Positions 28,610 through 37,859 of a DNA stretch of 64,000 nt are shown here, in pieces. Position 1 is the stretch's first letter. Each line of letters starts with the position of its first letter. The DNA comes from an uncultured Paracoccaceae bacterium (GTDB lineage Bacteria; Pseudomonadota; Alphaproteobacteria; Rhodobacterales; Rhodobacteraceae): the NCBI GenBank assembly GCA_947501355.1, contig CANMVA010000001.1, positions 2,193,492-2,257,491 on the forward strand, written 5' to 3'. The position numbers were made by a program, and so were the translations under genes. The notes below the pieces were generated by a model. That model saw nothing but the letters and a program-made list of their open reading frames with translations. It did no database searches and was not told where the DNA came from.

Positions 28610-29785
28610 ATGGCAGTTTTCCGCTTGCCCGCCCGCCCGCTGATACGGCCTGTTTTGCTGGCCAGCACTTGCCTGTTTTTGGCCGCTTGCGACCAACCGC
28701 TTGATTTCGATCTGCGCGATCTGGGCGGCGGGTTTGACACCACGGATGCCGCGCAAAATGCAACCGCTGCGCGCCCGCCTTCGGACAATCGCGGGGTTAT
28801 TTCCTACCCGAATTATCAAGTGGCGTTGGCCCGTCGCGGCGACACAGTTGCCGATGTGGCCCGCCGCATTGGACTGTCGCCAGACGAACTGGCCCGTCAT
28901 AATGGGCTGACCACCGGCGATGTGCTGCGCGAAGGGGAGCTGATCTCTCTGCCGCGCCGCGTCACGGAACCCTCCCCCGCCACCGGGTCAGCCACCACCG
29001 GGCCGCTGACGCCATCGCAAGTCGATGTGACCGAGCTTGCCGGTAGCGCGATTGCCAATGCCGAGGCCAGCCAGCCCCGCGTCATCCCAAATGCGCCGAC
29101 AGGCGTAGAGCCGATCCGCCACCGGGTTGAGCGTGGAGAGACCGCGTTCTCCATCGCGCGGCTTTACAATGTCTCGCCGCGGTCCTTGGCCGAATGGAAC
29201 GGGCTGGACAGCGCCATGTCGGTGCGTGAGGGTCAGTTTCTTCTGATCCCCGTCGTGGTTCCGGGCGGAGCGCCCGCCCCTGCCCCGGTCAATGATCCCG
29301 GCACCGGCTCGCCGACGCCGACGCCACCCAGTGCGGCGCAGCCCTTGCCCGAGGAACGCCCGGACATCGCAGAGGCCGCCCCGCGCCCCGAAAGCCCGGA
29401 CCTTGGCGCGCAGCAAACGCAGCCTTCAAATGCCGATGCACGGATGCAAATGCCCGCTGACGGCCCCATCATCCGGGCGTTCCGCAAGGGCACGAATGAC
29501 GGCATCGATATCGGCGCCCCTGCGGGTGCCCCCGTGCGTGCTGCCGATGGCGGCGAAGTGGCGGCGATCACGGCGGACACCGATCAGGTGCCCATTCTCG
29601 TGCTGCGCCATTCGGATGGGCTGCTGACGGTCTATGCCAATATCGACGATATCGCCGTGTCTGAAGGCGCGCAGGTGCGCAAGGGCCAGAAGATCGCCGA
29701 AGTCCGCGCCTCCGAAGCGCCGTTCCTGCATTTCGAGGTCCGCAAGGGGTTCGATGCGGTCGACCCCACGCCCTACCTGAACTAG
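28610..29785 (+). CDS. NlpD-like LysM/M23 lipoprotein, catalytically degenerate
   Basis: 391 residues from MAVFRLPARPLIRP. A lipoprotein signal ends in LFLAAC (Cys27). Two LysM domains lie near residues 70-112 and 170-215 (HRVERGETAFSIARLYNVSP), then a Pro-rich linker and a C-terminal M23 domain. The zinc-ligand positions are changed: GTNDGIDI has Asn for the first His, VYANID lacks the Tyr-x-His motif, and FLHFEV keeps only one of the two late His. It is therefore likely a non-enzymatic amidase activator, as E. coli NlpD is. It is cotranscribed with surE and pcm. Confidence 0.88.
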   Translation: MAVFRLPARPLIRPVLLASTCLFLAACDQPLDFDLRDLGGGFDTTDAAQNATAARPPSDNRGVISYPNYQVALARRGDTVADVARRIGLSPDELARHNGLTTGDVLREGELISLPRRVTEPSPATGSATTGPLTPSQVDVTELAGSAIANAEASQPRVIPNAPTGVEPIRHRVERGETAFSIARLYNVSPRSLAEWNGLDSAMSVREGQFLLIPVVVPGGAPAPAPVNDPGTGSPTPTPPSAAQPLPEERPDIAEAAPRPESPDLGAQQTQPSNADARMQMPADGPIIRAFRKGTNDGIDIGAPAGAPVRAADGGEVAAITADTDQVPILVLRHSDGLLTVYANIDDIAVSEGAQVRKGQKIAEVRASEAPFLHFEVRKGFDAVDPTPYLN

Positions 29786-29827
29786 CGCCAGACGCACGGT
29801 TAAGGGTGCGTTCACAGCCCGAGGAGC

Positions 29828-29910
29828 GTTTCGCATGCGAGTTGGTTTCGCGCGCGAAACGGTGGGTGAGGTGCCGCTTGGCTGAAGGGTGGGGTTTCGC
29901 ATGCGAAACC
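29828..29910. repeat. Cluster of three related palindromes
   Basis: Three sites in 83 bases: a 10-base core TCGCATGCGA (29831-29840) preceded by GTT; a perfect 16-mer GTTTCGCGCGCGAAAC (29845-29860); and a perfect 18-mer GGTTTCGCATGCGAAACC (29893-29910). All share the half-site GTTTCGC. They lie just after the NlpD-like gene. They look like sites for a dimeric DNA-binding protein rather than a terminator, since no T-run follows. Confidence 0.65.
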
Positions 29911-30210
29911 ATGTTTGGGTGAGGCCGGGCTAAGGGATGTTGGGCCGCTGGTTTTAAGACTTAACATAATCCCGAAAGCAGCTGGAGCGGGCGGTGCCGT
30001 AGGTTTTTCTTGAGGTTTTTCAGGGTGGTTTTACCGGTAAGTCGGACGGTTTGGATACGATGGGTTAACCAAGATTTGAGCGCCACGGGACGATGATCAG
30101 TTTGCGGGACGAAGCGGACTGTTGGCCATCGGCCGCTTCCGGTCAACGAATTATGGATTAAATCAAGCCCGATACTAACAGTCTTGGTCCATGGGCGAGC
30201 TTGCATCTGC
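29911..30210. other. Non-coding stretch, nothing recognised
   Basis: About 300 bases between the palindromes and the orphan gene. It is lower in G+C than the flanking genes. A 97-codon open frame on the minus strand has no coding character. I see no tRNA, no clear hairpin with T-run and no insertion sequence end. Confidence 0.4.
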
Positions 30211-30786
30211 TTAATCCTCGCTGAGCGTCCATCCCATAGTGTTAGCCATCGCACTTGGAGCGATGTAGTTCACGATCCGAGACTGGACTATGCTTGCAAC
30301 TTGCATCTTGAATGCACCGTCACTCCGCCCATTCGATAGGTCTGCAAGATGCAAATAGTGCATTGTTAATTCGGTCTGGTGGTAGCAATTCAAGACTTTG
30401 AGCCAAAAAAACATCTCGACATCAGAGTTGTCTTGCTGACTTTGTAAAACCGATTGAATGGCTTTGGTGCAACCATCTATCGTATCGCCCAAGCTCCACA
30501 GGGCATATTCTCGGCTTTTGAGAACTCTGTTTACACGTTCATTGCTGCCCGCAAGCTCCGTCTCGACGTACTCAATTTCAGCCGGTGATAGCCTTGGCAC
30601 TCTGTTGTCGAAATTCAGCCAATAAGCCTCTATTGCCTCAGCAGTTTCCTGCCTGCCCTCCAACGGTACCATTAACTGGTCCCAATCAATGGTTTGCATT
30701 ACTGCGGATTCAAGTTCTTTCGTCCCAGCCAGCATCGGCGATGCATTTACAATCATGACAAGGGCAATGCCCAGTTTTTTGAACAT
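30211..30786 (-). CDS. Orphan secreted hypothetical protein, AT-richer than surroundings
   Basis: 191 residues. A signal peptide is likely (MFKKLGIALVMIVNASPMLAG). The mature part is acidic and helical (LSPAEIEYVETELAGSNERV) with two Cys (CTKAIQ and LNCYHQ). No family recognised. Codon use and base composition are clearly more AT-rich than the genes on both sides, and it lies next to the palindrome cluster, between nlpD and the DUF815 gene, so it may be an acquired gene. No near neighbour shares its strand closely enough for an operon (230 bases upstream to the DUF815 end). Confidence 0.62.
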   Translation of the reverse strand: MFKKLGIALVMIVNASPMLAGTKELESAVMQTIDWDQLMVPLEGRQETAEAIEAYWLNFDNRVPRLSPAEIEYVETELAGSNERVNRVLKSREYALWSLGDTIDGCTKAIQSVLQSQQDNSDVEMFFWLKVLNCYHQTELTMHYLHLADLSNGRSDGAFKMQVASIVQSRIVNYIAPSAMANTMGWTLSED

Positions 30787-31016
30787 AACAGTTTCTCTAC
30801 AACTCAGCGGTTTGAGCTATGCTACTGATGCAAGCGCTCGATGGGAAGTTTCGGGAGCGACTCAAGGTTTAACTTCTGAATGGAACTGGGAATCTAACAG
30901 CGTGAAAAACCCCGTTTTGCATGCTACTTAAGGGCCAGCTGGACGTTCGCTGAGGCGTGTCGAAATAGCTAAATTGGCGCAGAACCGCCCTTCGCCGCCG
31001 TGGCAAACCAACCACT

Positions 31017-31859
31017 CTACCCTGCTACCTTCACCCCACGACGCCCGGCGAGATCGGTGAAATACTGCCATGCGACACGGCCCGAGCGGGAGCCTCTCGT
31101 GGCTTGCCATTCGATGGCCTCGGCGCGGAGGGTTTCCGCGTCGATCTCGATCCCGTGTGCGTTGCAATAGCCGCGGATCATGGCGAGGTATTCGTCTTGA
31201 GAGCAGGCATGGAAGCCCAGCCAGAGGCCGAAGCGGTCGGACAACGACACCTTTTCCTCGACCGCCTCAGATGGGTTGATGGCGGAGCCGCGTTCGTTTT
31301 CGATCATGTCGCGGGGCATGAGGTGGCGGCGGTTTGAGGTGGCGTAGAAAAGGACGTTTTCGGGGCGGCCTTCGATGCCGCCATCCAGCACGGCTTTGAG
31401 GGATTTGTAGTGCTGGTCGTCATGGCTGAAGCTGAGATCATCGCAGAAGAGCAGAAAACGATGATCGGAGGCGCGCAGATGGGCGAGCAGCCGGGTGATG
31501 CTGGGCAGATCCTCGCGCTGCAGCTCGACCACTTTGAGCGGCAGGCCTTCGGCATTGACCGCGCCGTGGACCGCTTTGACGAGGGACGATTTGCCCATGC
31601 CGCGCGCGCCCCAGAGGAGCGCGTTGTTGGCGGGCAGGCCGCGCGCGAACTGGCGGGTGTTCTCTAGCAGCGTGTCGCGGGAGCGGTCGACGCCGATCAG
31701 CAGATCAAGCGCGATGCGGTTGACCTGTGGAACCGCGGTCAGGCCGTCGGGGTCGGTGTGCCAGACAAAGGCGTCGGCGGCGTCGAAATCAGGGGCCTCC
31801 GCCGGTGGGGGGCTCATACGATCCAGGGCGGCTGCGATCCGCTCTAACGGGTCACTCAC
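31017..31859 (-). CDS. DUF815-family ATP-binding protein
   Basis: 280 residues. Walker A is LLWGARGMGKSSLVKAVHG, Walker B LFCDDLSFSHDD, and then LKAVLDGGIEGRPENVLFYATSNRRHLMPR and a closing GSRSGRVAWQYFTDLAGR, all typical of DUF815 (an AAA-like ATPase family of unknown role). Its ATG overlaps the tatC stop by 4 bases, so it is the last gene of the tat operon. A role in protein export or quality control is only inference from context. Confidence 0.92.
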   Translation of the reverse strand: MSDPLERIAAALDRMSPPPAEAPDFDAADAFVWHTDPDGLTAVPQVNRIALDLLIGVDRSRDTLLENTRQFARGLPANNALLWGARGMGKSSLVKAVHGAVNAEGLPLKVVELQREDLPSITRLLAHLRASDHRFLLFCDDLSFSHDDQHYKSLKAVLDGGIEGRPENVLFYATSNRRHLMPRDMIENERGSAINPSEAVEEKVSLSDRFGLWLGFHACSQDEYLAMIRGYCNAHGIEIDAETLRAEAIEWQATRGSRSGRVAWQYFTDLAGRRGVKVAG

Positions 31860-32749
31860 TTGGCGGCCTCGTCTTCGTCGAGATCACCGTCGCCGTAAAG
31901 CTCCTCGTCCCAGAGGCCCTCTTCCTGCATCTGCTTTTTGCGCTTCTTTTCAACGCCTTGGACGAGCCAGATGGAGACCTCGTAGAGGCCGTAGACCACG
32001 ACGAAAAGGATAATCTGAGTGACCACGTCGGGGGGCGTGACGAGGGCTGCCAGCACGAGGATGCCGACGATCGCGTATTTGCGGACTTCGCGCAGGCCGC
32101 GTGCAGAGACGAGGCCCGCTTTGCCCATCAGCGTCAGCAGGACGGGGAGCTGAAAGCAGAGGCCGAAGGCGAAGATAAACTTGAGCGAGACATCGAGCGA
32201 CTCGCGGACGGAGCCGAGGAACACAGTGGACAGCTCCTGACTTTCGGCGCTTGGCACCACGTCGGAGCCTGTGACCAAAGCGGTCAGCGCGGGGATCGCG
32301 TCAGAAAAGCCGATGAAGAAGTTCATGGCGAGCGGCGTGACCACATAATGGGCGAAGGACGCGCCCATCAGGAACAGGAGCGGCGAGGCTACGATGAAGG
32401 GCAGGAAAGCGCTTTTCTCGGATTTATAGAGGCCAGGGGCCACGAAGCGCCAAAGCTGGTGCGCGATGATGGGGAAGCTGAGCGCGAAGCCTGCGATGAC
32501 CGAGATACGGATCAAGACGAAGAACTTTTCCTGCGGCGCGGTGAAAATCAGGCGCGGGTCTTCGCCGCGTCCGCGCAGGATGTCGGCGATGGGTTCGGCC
32601 AAGAAGTTCAGGATCGGCTCGGCAACGGTGAAGCACGCGACCATGCAGACGACAAAGGCCAGCACCGAGCGGATGAGCCGTGTGCGCAGCTCTGTCAGAT
32701 GCTCGATCAGCGGGGCCTGACTGTCGTCAATCTGTTCGGTGTCGCTCAT
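31856..32749 (-). CDS. tatC: Twin-arginine translocase subunit TatC
   Basis: 297 residues, six hydrophobic segments. The N-terminal [17 protein letters not shown] and the [25 protein letters not shown] stretch hold the signal-binding surface. The C-terminus is a long charged tail ([17 protein letters not shown], then acidic), longer than in E. coli. It binds twin-arginine signals; a likely client is the hydrolase at 5228. It overlaps tatB and the DUF815 gene by 4 bases each. Confidence 0.96.
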   Translation of the reverse strand: MSDTEQIDDSQAPLIEHLTELRTRLIRSVLAFVVCMVACFTVAEPILNFLAEPIADILRGRGEDPRLIFTAPQEKFFVLIRISVIAGFALSFPIIAHQLWRFVAPGLYKSEKSAFLPFIVASPLLFLMGASFAHYVVTPLAMNFFIGFSDAIPALTALVTGSDVVPSAESQELSTVFLGSVRESLDVSLKFIFAFGLCFQLPVLLTLMGKAGLVSARGLREVRKYAIVGILVLAALVTPPDVVTQIILFVVVYGLYEVSIWLVQGVEKKRKKQMQEEGLWDEELYGDGDLDEDEAAK

Positions 32750-33204
32750 GCTTTTGCGTCCTTGGGGGCGGAGGCGTCGGTGTCGGCCTCAGCGGCCTTG
32801 GCGGCGGCCTCGCGATCCAGCCGTTCCTGGGCTTTGCGGGCGGAGACCTCGTGGATCTTCTTGGCGGCCTCGGCGCGTTCTTCAGCCAGTTTCGCCGTCT
32901 CGGAGCCTTCGCGCAGCTTGGTGGGCTCAGAGGGCTCCCATTTGGCGAAATCCGTCGCCTCTTTGACCTTGTCGAGCCCGTATTTCTTGGGGTTGCTCAT
33001 GCCTTTCAGATCGCCCGCGATGTCCTTGACGCCCGCCTCATCGGCAGCGTCCTCCATCGCGCGGGAGAACTCGCGGGCCATGCCGCGCGCCTTGCCTGCA
33101 AAGCGGCCCACGGTGCGGAACATCACCGGCAGCTCTTTGGGACCCACGACGATCAACGCCACAAGCCCCACGACGACCATCTCGCCCCAGCCCAATCCAA
33201 ACAT
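32746..33204 (-). CDS. tatB: Sec-independent translocase protein TatB
   Basis: 152 residues. A single N-terminal membrane helix with [26 protein letters not shown] carries the TatB-type Glu and GPKELP hinge, followed by a long amphipathic helix and an Ala/Glu-rich tail. It forms the signal-recognition complex with TatC. The stop overlaps tatC, and tatA lies 29 bases upstream. Confidence 0.94.
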   Translation of the reverse strand: MFGLGWGEMVVVGLVALIVVGPKELPVMFRTVGRFAGKARGMAREFSRAMEDAADEAGVKDIAGDLKGMSNPKKYGLDKVKEATDFAKWEPSEPTKLREGSETAKLAEERAEAAKKIHEVSARKAQERLDREAAAKAAEADTDASAPKDAKA

Positions 33205-33233
33205 AGCTACGCCTCCGACGCTTGAGCCGCGCT

Positions 33234-33449
33234 TCAGGCTTTGTCTTTTTCGGCCTCGGGGGTGACGTCCTTGGCCTCGGCGGCCTTTTCTTCTTCCAGC
33301 TCGTTGGCGCCGTCATTCACGCCCTTTTTGAAGGCGGTGATGCCTTTGCCCACTTCGCCCATCAGGCTGGAGACCTTGCCGCGCCCAAAAAGCACGAGGA
33401 CGACGACGGCGATCAGAAGGAAGCCCATCGGGCCAATATTGTTCAGCAT
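33234..33449 (-). CDS. tatA: Sec-independent translocase protein TatA
   Basis: 71 residues. [37 protein letters not shown] is the membrane helix, FGRGK hinge and amphipathic helix of TatA; a short acidic tail follows. It forms the export pore. First gene of tatABC-DUF815, divergent from the WYL regulator with 159 bases between. Confidence 0.94.
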   Translation of the reverse strand: MLNNIGPMGFLLIAVVVLVLFGRGKVSSLMGEVGKGITAFKKGVNDGANELEEEKAAEAKDVTPEAEKDKA

Positions 33450-33608
33450 GTTTTCTCTCCGAAGAACTGCGGGGGATATCTGTCTTGAAGCAAACCTAGA
33501 CAGGGCGCTGGCGGATCAAAAGAGGGAAAACCGCGGCAAAAGTGGCATCTCGTAGGGGAATCGCGTACTTTGTGACAAAAACTTGTCAGTTGCCGGAAAT
33601 CTGTCAGT

Positions 33609-34265
33609 ATGTCGCCTATGCCGCGTGCTGACCGCCTGACCCAATTGATCCAGATCCTGCGCGATGGCGCGTTGCACAAGGCTGCCGACCTAGCGGCGGC
33701 CACGGGCGTCTCTAAACGCACGATCTACCGCGATATGGAGCGTTTGGCCTCTGCAGGGGTACCGGTCGCGGGGGCGCGCGGGATTGGGTATTGGGTGACG
33801 GCGCAGGTCACCCTGCCCCCACTTAATCTGACCACCGACGAGTTGGAGGCGTTGCATCTGGGGCTGTCGGTCATCGCGGATGCCGGGGATGACGCGTTGA
33901 AAGAGGCGGCGCAGTCATTGTCGGCCAAGGTCGATGCGGTCTTGCCTGAGGATCGCGAGACAGCGCCGGTAGGTTGGGGCGTCGCCGCCTATCCGTTCGC
34001 GGATGCAGCCCTTGGGTTTCAGCATATGCCCAGCCTGCGTGCTGCGATCAGGGCACGCCAGAAGGTCGCCGTTCAGATTGACGGCGCACGGCATATCCTG
34101 CGCCCACTGAAGCTGGATTACTGGGGGCGGGTCTGGACGTGCATCGCCTGGTCCGAGACGGAGGCTGCTTTTACCGATCTGCGTCTGGATCAAATCGCCG
34201 ATCTGCGGGTTCTGCCGGAGCTGTTCACCGACGAACCCGGTAAGCGTCTGTCCGACCGACCCTAG
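33609..34265 (+). CDS. HTH/WYL-domain transcriptional regulator (YafY-like)
   Basis: 218 residues; an ATG three codons later (MPRADRLTQLIQIL) is the other start. The N-terminal winged helix (KAADLAAATGVSKRTIYRDMERLASAGVPV) is followed by a WYL-type ligand domain (RHILRPLKLDYWGRVWTCIAWSE and FTDLRLDQIADLRVL). It is divergent from tatA and precedes the beta-lactamase gene on the same strand by 115 bases; whether it controls either is unknown. Confidence 0.88.
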   Translation: MSPMPRADRLTQLIQILRDGALHKAADLAAATGVSKRTIYRDMERLASAGVPVAGARGIGYWVTAQVTLPPLNLTTDELEALHLGLSVIADAGDDALKEAAQSLSAKVDAVLPEDRETAPVGWGVAAYPFADAALGFQHMPSLRAAIRARQKVAVQIDGARHILRPLKLDYWGRVWTCIAWSETEAAFTDLRLDQIADLRVLPELFTDEPGKRLSDRP

Positions 34266-34380
34266 GCTTGGTGGAAATCTGCCGATGGATCGACCGCGCC
34301 TGGTTTTGATCTTTTCTTCGTAAAACTGCGCTGTCACCACTCGCGCATAAACTTGAAAAGAAAGCCAAAAGGCAGAGCAG

Positions 34381-35307
34381 ATGACAGACCATATCCCCCC
34401 CTTGCCCCCGTTGCCCTCTCGCCGCCCCTTGCGGTTGATCGAAGGCCTCAAGCTGACCCTGCTCAGCGCCGCAATGCTGCTGGCGCTGGCCCTTTCCGCC
34501 CGCGCGGATGAGGCGACACTGGCTAAAGACATCGCAATGTTGGAGGCCGATCTGGACGCCCGGATTGGGGTTCTGGTTCTGGATACCGGCTCTGACTGGC
34601 ACTGGGCGCATCGCGAGAGCGAGCGCTTTTTGATGGCGAGCACGTTCAAGACGCTCCTTTGCGGTGCTGTGCTGGACCGCGTCGATCAAGGGGCGTTTTC
34701 GCTGGACAAGACCATTGAGATCAAACGCGCTGATCTTGTGCCCTACGCCCCGGTTGTCGAGGAAAACGTGGGGAAGACCATGACCCTTGGCGCGCTTTGC
34801 CTTGCCACTGTCGATATGAGCGACAACGCCGCGGCAAATCTGCTGATCGCCCAATTGGGCGGCCCGCAAGAGGTCACCGGATTTCTGCGCAAGATCGGCG
34901 ATCCGGACACCCGGCTGGATCGGTTGGAGCCGGACGTGAATAGGTTCGTTCCGGGTGATCCGCGAGACACCTCGACGCCCACAGGCATGCTGATCAGCTG
35001 GCACGCGTTGTTGCTGGGCGATGCGCTCAGCGACGCGTCAAAAGCGCAACTGGCCGATTGGTTAAGACATGGCAGTGTGACAGGCCAGTTCGTCCGCGCC
35101 CATGCGCCCGAGGATTGGGGCATCTGGGACAAATCCGGCGGCGGACGTCATCACACGCGCAACCTGATCGCGATGGTGCAAAAGCCCGACGACGCGCCTT
35201 ATCTGATCGCGATTTTCGTGTCGGACACGCCCGCCGATTGGGACAGGCGCAATGCCGCGGTCTCGCAGATCGCGCAAGCTGCCGTGAAGGTTATCGCCGC
35301 GCGATGA
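34381..35307 (+). CDS. bla: Class A serine beta-lactamase
   Basis: 308 residues with an N-terminal membrane-spanning signal (LTLLSAAMLLALALSARA). The active-site motifs are Ser87-x-x-Lys90 (MASTFKTLLCG), Ser147-Asp148-Asn149 (VDMSDNAAANLL), Glu183 in the omega loop (LDRLEPDVN) and Lys251-Ser-Gly (WDKSGGG) in place of the usual KTG. Cys94 and Cys140 fall where the TEM disulfide would be. RDTSTP is intact. It should hydrolyse penicillins in the periplasm; its spectrum cannot be told from sequence. No mobile element adjoins, so it is a chromosomal resident gene. Confidence 0.93.
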   Translation: MTDHIPPLPPLPSRRPLRLIEGLKLTLLSAAMLLALALSARADEATLAKDIAMLEADLDARIGVLVLDTGSDWHWAHRESERFLMASTFKTLLCGAVLDRVDQGAFSLDKTIEIKRADLVPYAPVVEENVGKTMTLGALCLATVDMSDNAAANLLIAQLGGPQEVTGFLRKIGDPDTRLDRLEPDVNRFVPGDPRDTSTPTGMLISWHALLLGDALSDASKAQLADWLRHGSVTGQFVRAHAPEDWGIWDKSGGGRHHTRNLIAMVQKPDDAPYLIAIFVSDTPADWDRRNAAVSQIAQAAVKVIAAR

Positions 35308-35335
35308 AACCCGGCGTGGCCGTCTTGCGGGGCGG

Positions 35336-36424
35336 CTACCCGGCCTCTTTGGGAAAGACGAAGCACCGGTCCCGGCGGATCATAAGCCAGAGCGGTGTGC
35401 CGGGTTTGGGCAGGAATACCGACGGGATCGAGGCCGTCATCAGGCTACCGTCATATTCCATGCGAAACTCCACAAGGCTTTCGCGCCCCATGAACCGTGC
35501 GCGTTCCACCAAGGCCCGCGCGGGGGTGCCATCGCCGGGGGTGGGCAGCGGCCCGTTTCCATGGCGATCAAAGTCAATCCGCAGGTGCTGGGGACGGATC
35601 ACGATCTCGATCTCGCCCCCGTCGGGAACGCCCGGAGCCAGAAACTCGCCAAAGGCGGTTTGCGTCAAAGCCCCTTGAACTTCGCCCGGTATAACGTTGA
35701 TATCGCTAAAGAATGCTGCAACGCGCTTGTCCCGCGGTGCGTTGTAGATATTGTAAGGCGCGCCTCTCTGCACGACCTTGCCGTCGCGCATCAGCGCGAT
35801 CTCATCGGCCATCCGCATCGCCTCGTCCGGCTCATGGGTGACAAGCAGAACGGCGGTGCCTTCCTCCTTGAGCACTTCCAGCGTCTGGTCCCGAATTTCG
35901 TCGCGCAGACGGTTGTCGAGGCCCGAGAACGGCTCGTCCATCAGCATGATTTTGGGCTTGGGTGCCAAGGCGCGGGCCAGAGCCACGCGCTGCTGCTCGC
36001 CCCCCGAAAGATGATGCGGGTAGTCGTCAATGAAGCGGCCCATATTGACGCGCTCCAGCAATTGCAGCGCGCGGGCGCGTTGCGCCTCTTTCGGACCGTC
36101 CAGCCCGAAAGCAACGTTCTGAGCGACGCTCAGATGAGGAAAGAGCGCGAAATCCTGAAACATCAGGCCAATGGCCCGCTTTTCCGGCGGCACGCGCGTG
36201 ACCGTGTCGCAGATCAGCGCGCCGTCGACGTAAATCTCGCCGCTGTCTTGCGCATCGACCCCGGCAATCATCCGCAGGGTCGTGGATTTGCCGCAGCCCG
36301 ACGGCCCCAAGAGGCACGTCACCTGCCCAGCGCTGATCTGCAGCGACACATCATCCACCACGGCGCGTCCGTCATAGCGGCGCACCAGATTTTTGATCTC
36401 AAGCCGGGGCGCAGAGGCTGCCAC
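35336..36424 (-). CDS. ABC transporter ATP-binding protein, FbpC/PotA-like
   Basis: 362 residues. Walker A GPSGCGKSTTLRMIAG, Q-loop FQDFALFPHLSVAQNVAFG, signature LSGGEQQRVALARALA, Walker B IMLMDEPFSGLDN and H-switch LVTHEPDEAMRMAD are intact, followed by a TOBE-type C-terminal domain (IRPQHLRIDF). The length and PPEKRAIGLMFQDFALFPHL point to iron(III) or polyamine/sulfate importers. No permease or binding protein adjoins; it stands next to a sodium-solute symporter. Confidence 0.88.
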   Translation of the reverse strand: MAASAPRLEIKNLVRRYDGRAVVDDVSLQISAGQVTCLLGPSGCGKSTTLRMIAGVDAQDSGEIYVDGALICDTVTRVPPEKRAIGLMFQDFALFPHLSVAQNVAFGLDGPKEAQRARALQLLERVNMGRFIDDYPHHLSGGEQQRVALARALAPKPKIMLMDEPFSGLDNRLRDEIRDQTLEVLKEEGTAVLLVTHEPDEAMRMADEIALMRDGKVVQRGAPYNIYNAPRDKRVAAFFSDINVIPGEVQGALTQTAFGEFLAPGVPDGGEIEIVIRPQHLRIDFDRHGNGPLPTPGDGTPARALVERARFMGRESLVEFRMEYDGSLMTASIPSVFLPKPGTPLWLMIRRDRCFVFPKEAG

Positions 36425-36464
36425 TGCCTATCCTTACGAAAACACTTGGGTTCGCAGCGAGGTA

Positions 36465-37859
36465 TCAGGCCCCCGCGTCGCTCGCAACCCCGCTTGGACG
36501 GCGCGCACCGGCCAGAACGGCGGCGAAACCGATGACCAGAACCACAACGCAAATAGCCAGTAACTGCTCGTATTTGTGGCCTTCCGGCAGGATCGCCGCG
36601 ACCAGTTCGTTACTGCGCAGGAAGTAGGCCGCGGCCCCCAGCATGGCGGCCGCAAAGGCGACGATATACGCCCAAAGCGCGATCACGCGGTTCATCACGA
36701 GGCCTACGATCAGCACAGGGGTCAGGAACATCGACGCCGTGCCGCTGACCGCGACGGCGTCAAAGAGCGCCTTGTTGCCCCAAAGCGTCAGAGCGGCCCC
36801 GCCCACCATAAACGCGACCATGGCGATGCGTCCGCCGCCTAGCGTGCGCGGCAGCAGGCGCAATTCTTCCACGGTCAGCCGCGCGGCGGAGGCGAGTGCG
36901 GAATCCAGCGTGCTGAGCGCCGAAACAAGGAGCGACACCAAGAGCGCCACAAAGACCCATGCGGGGAACATGCCGGCCCATGTGCCGATCAGCTCGCCCT
37001 CATAGTCCGCGCCCACAAGGCTGGCCTGAATGCCGAACATGCCGAAGGCAAGGATGCAGAGCGTCGAGATCCAGAAAGCGTGCAGGAAGGACGCTTTCGT
37101 GGTCTTCTCATCCGCGATAAAGCCGCGGTCCATCATCACCGGATCATGGGCCGGGTAGCTGAAGACCTGCAGGAAGGCGACGACCAGCAGGACCCAGCCA
37201 TTATAGCTGCCCGACGTGCCTTCGGCTGTCAGAGCCGCCCCCAGCGAGAAGCCCGGTGAGGTGACAAGCGCCACCAGGGCCACTGCGAAAACCACAAGGA
37301 ACACAAGCATTTGCATGACATCCGTGCGCAAAGCCGCCGAGAGACCGCCCCAGGCGGAATAGGCCAGCCCCAGCACAGCGACCACGATGATCGAGAGCGG
37401 ACCGGCACTGGCCATCTCTGGCAAAACGGCTGTGAAAATCAGCCCCACGACGATCAGATTTGCGAAAACCTCTGACAAAAGACGCAGCCCGATCACGACG
37501 TTGTAGCAGGCCACTCCTGCCCCGCCGAACCGCGCGGAGAGCCAGTCTTGCACGGAGCGCGCATCCTGTCCGCGCAGTCGTGCCACGATGAAGCCACCGC
37601 TCAGGAACGAGCCGTAATAGGCGGCGTAGGCCAGTGTTCCGGCGGCCCCGTAGAAATAGCCAAGGATCGCAGCGTTCATCAAGGAGCGCGCGAAAATCCA
37701 CGTGGTCACCTGGCTCAATACCAGCGTCCAAAGCCCCGGTGCCTGCCCGCCTTCGCCTGCGCCGTCATAGAACCCTTCAACAGACGCACGACGGGGTGCG
37801 ACCGCCAGGGACGCGAGGATCACAAGGCCGAAAAGGCCAATGAGCAGAGCAGCTTGCAT
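36465..37859 (-). CDS. Sodium:solute symporter family protein
   Basis: 464 residues from MQAALLIGLFGLVIL, with AAGGAT upstream. About thirteen hydrophobic segments. The family's sodium-site region is recognisable in AYSAWGGLSAALRTDVMQMLVFL and in LVSALSTLDSALASAARL. Substrate not predictable. It is upstream of the ABC ATPase on the same strand. Confidence 0.87.
   Translation of the reverse strand: MQAALLIGLFGLVILASLAVAPRRASVEGFYDGAGEGGQAPGLWTLVLSQVTTWIFARSLMNAAILGYFYGAAGTLAYAAYYGSFLSGGFIVARLRGQDARSVQDWLSARFGGAGVACYNVVIGLRLLSEVFANLIVVGLIFTAVLPEMASAGPLSIIVVAVLGLAYSAWGGLSAALRTDVMQMLVFLVVFAVALVALVTSPGFSLGAALTAEGTSGSYNGWVLLVVAFLQVFSYPAHDPVMMDRGFIADEKTTKASFLHAFWISTLCILAFGMFGIQASLVGADYEGELIGTWAGMFPAWVFVALLVSLLVSALSTLDSALASAARLTVEELRLLPRTLGGGRIAMVAFMVGGAALTLWGNKALFDAVAVSGTASMFLTPVLIVGLVMNRVIALWAYIVAFAAAMLGAAAYFLRSNELVAAILPEGHKYEQLLAICVVVLVIGFAAVLAGARRPSGVASDAGA

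Noticed and set aside
29845-29860. Evidence for a repABC plasmid from a parS-like 16-mer
   Set aside because: No repA, repB or repC is in the window and all surrounding genes are chromosomal housekeeping genes. The match is kept only as a motif.
29961-30254. 97-codon minus-strand frame in the intergenic stretch
   Set aside because: No ribosome-binding site, no domain, and composition not gene-like.
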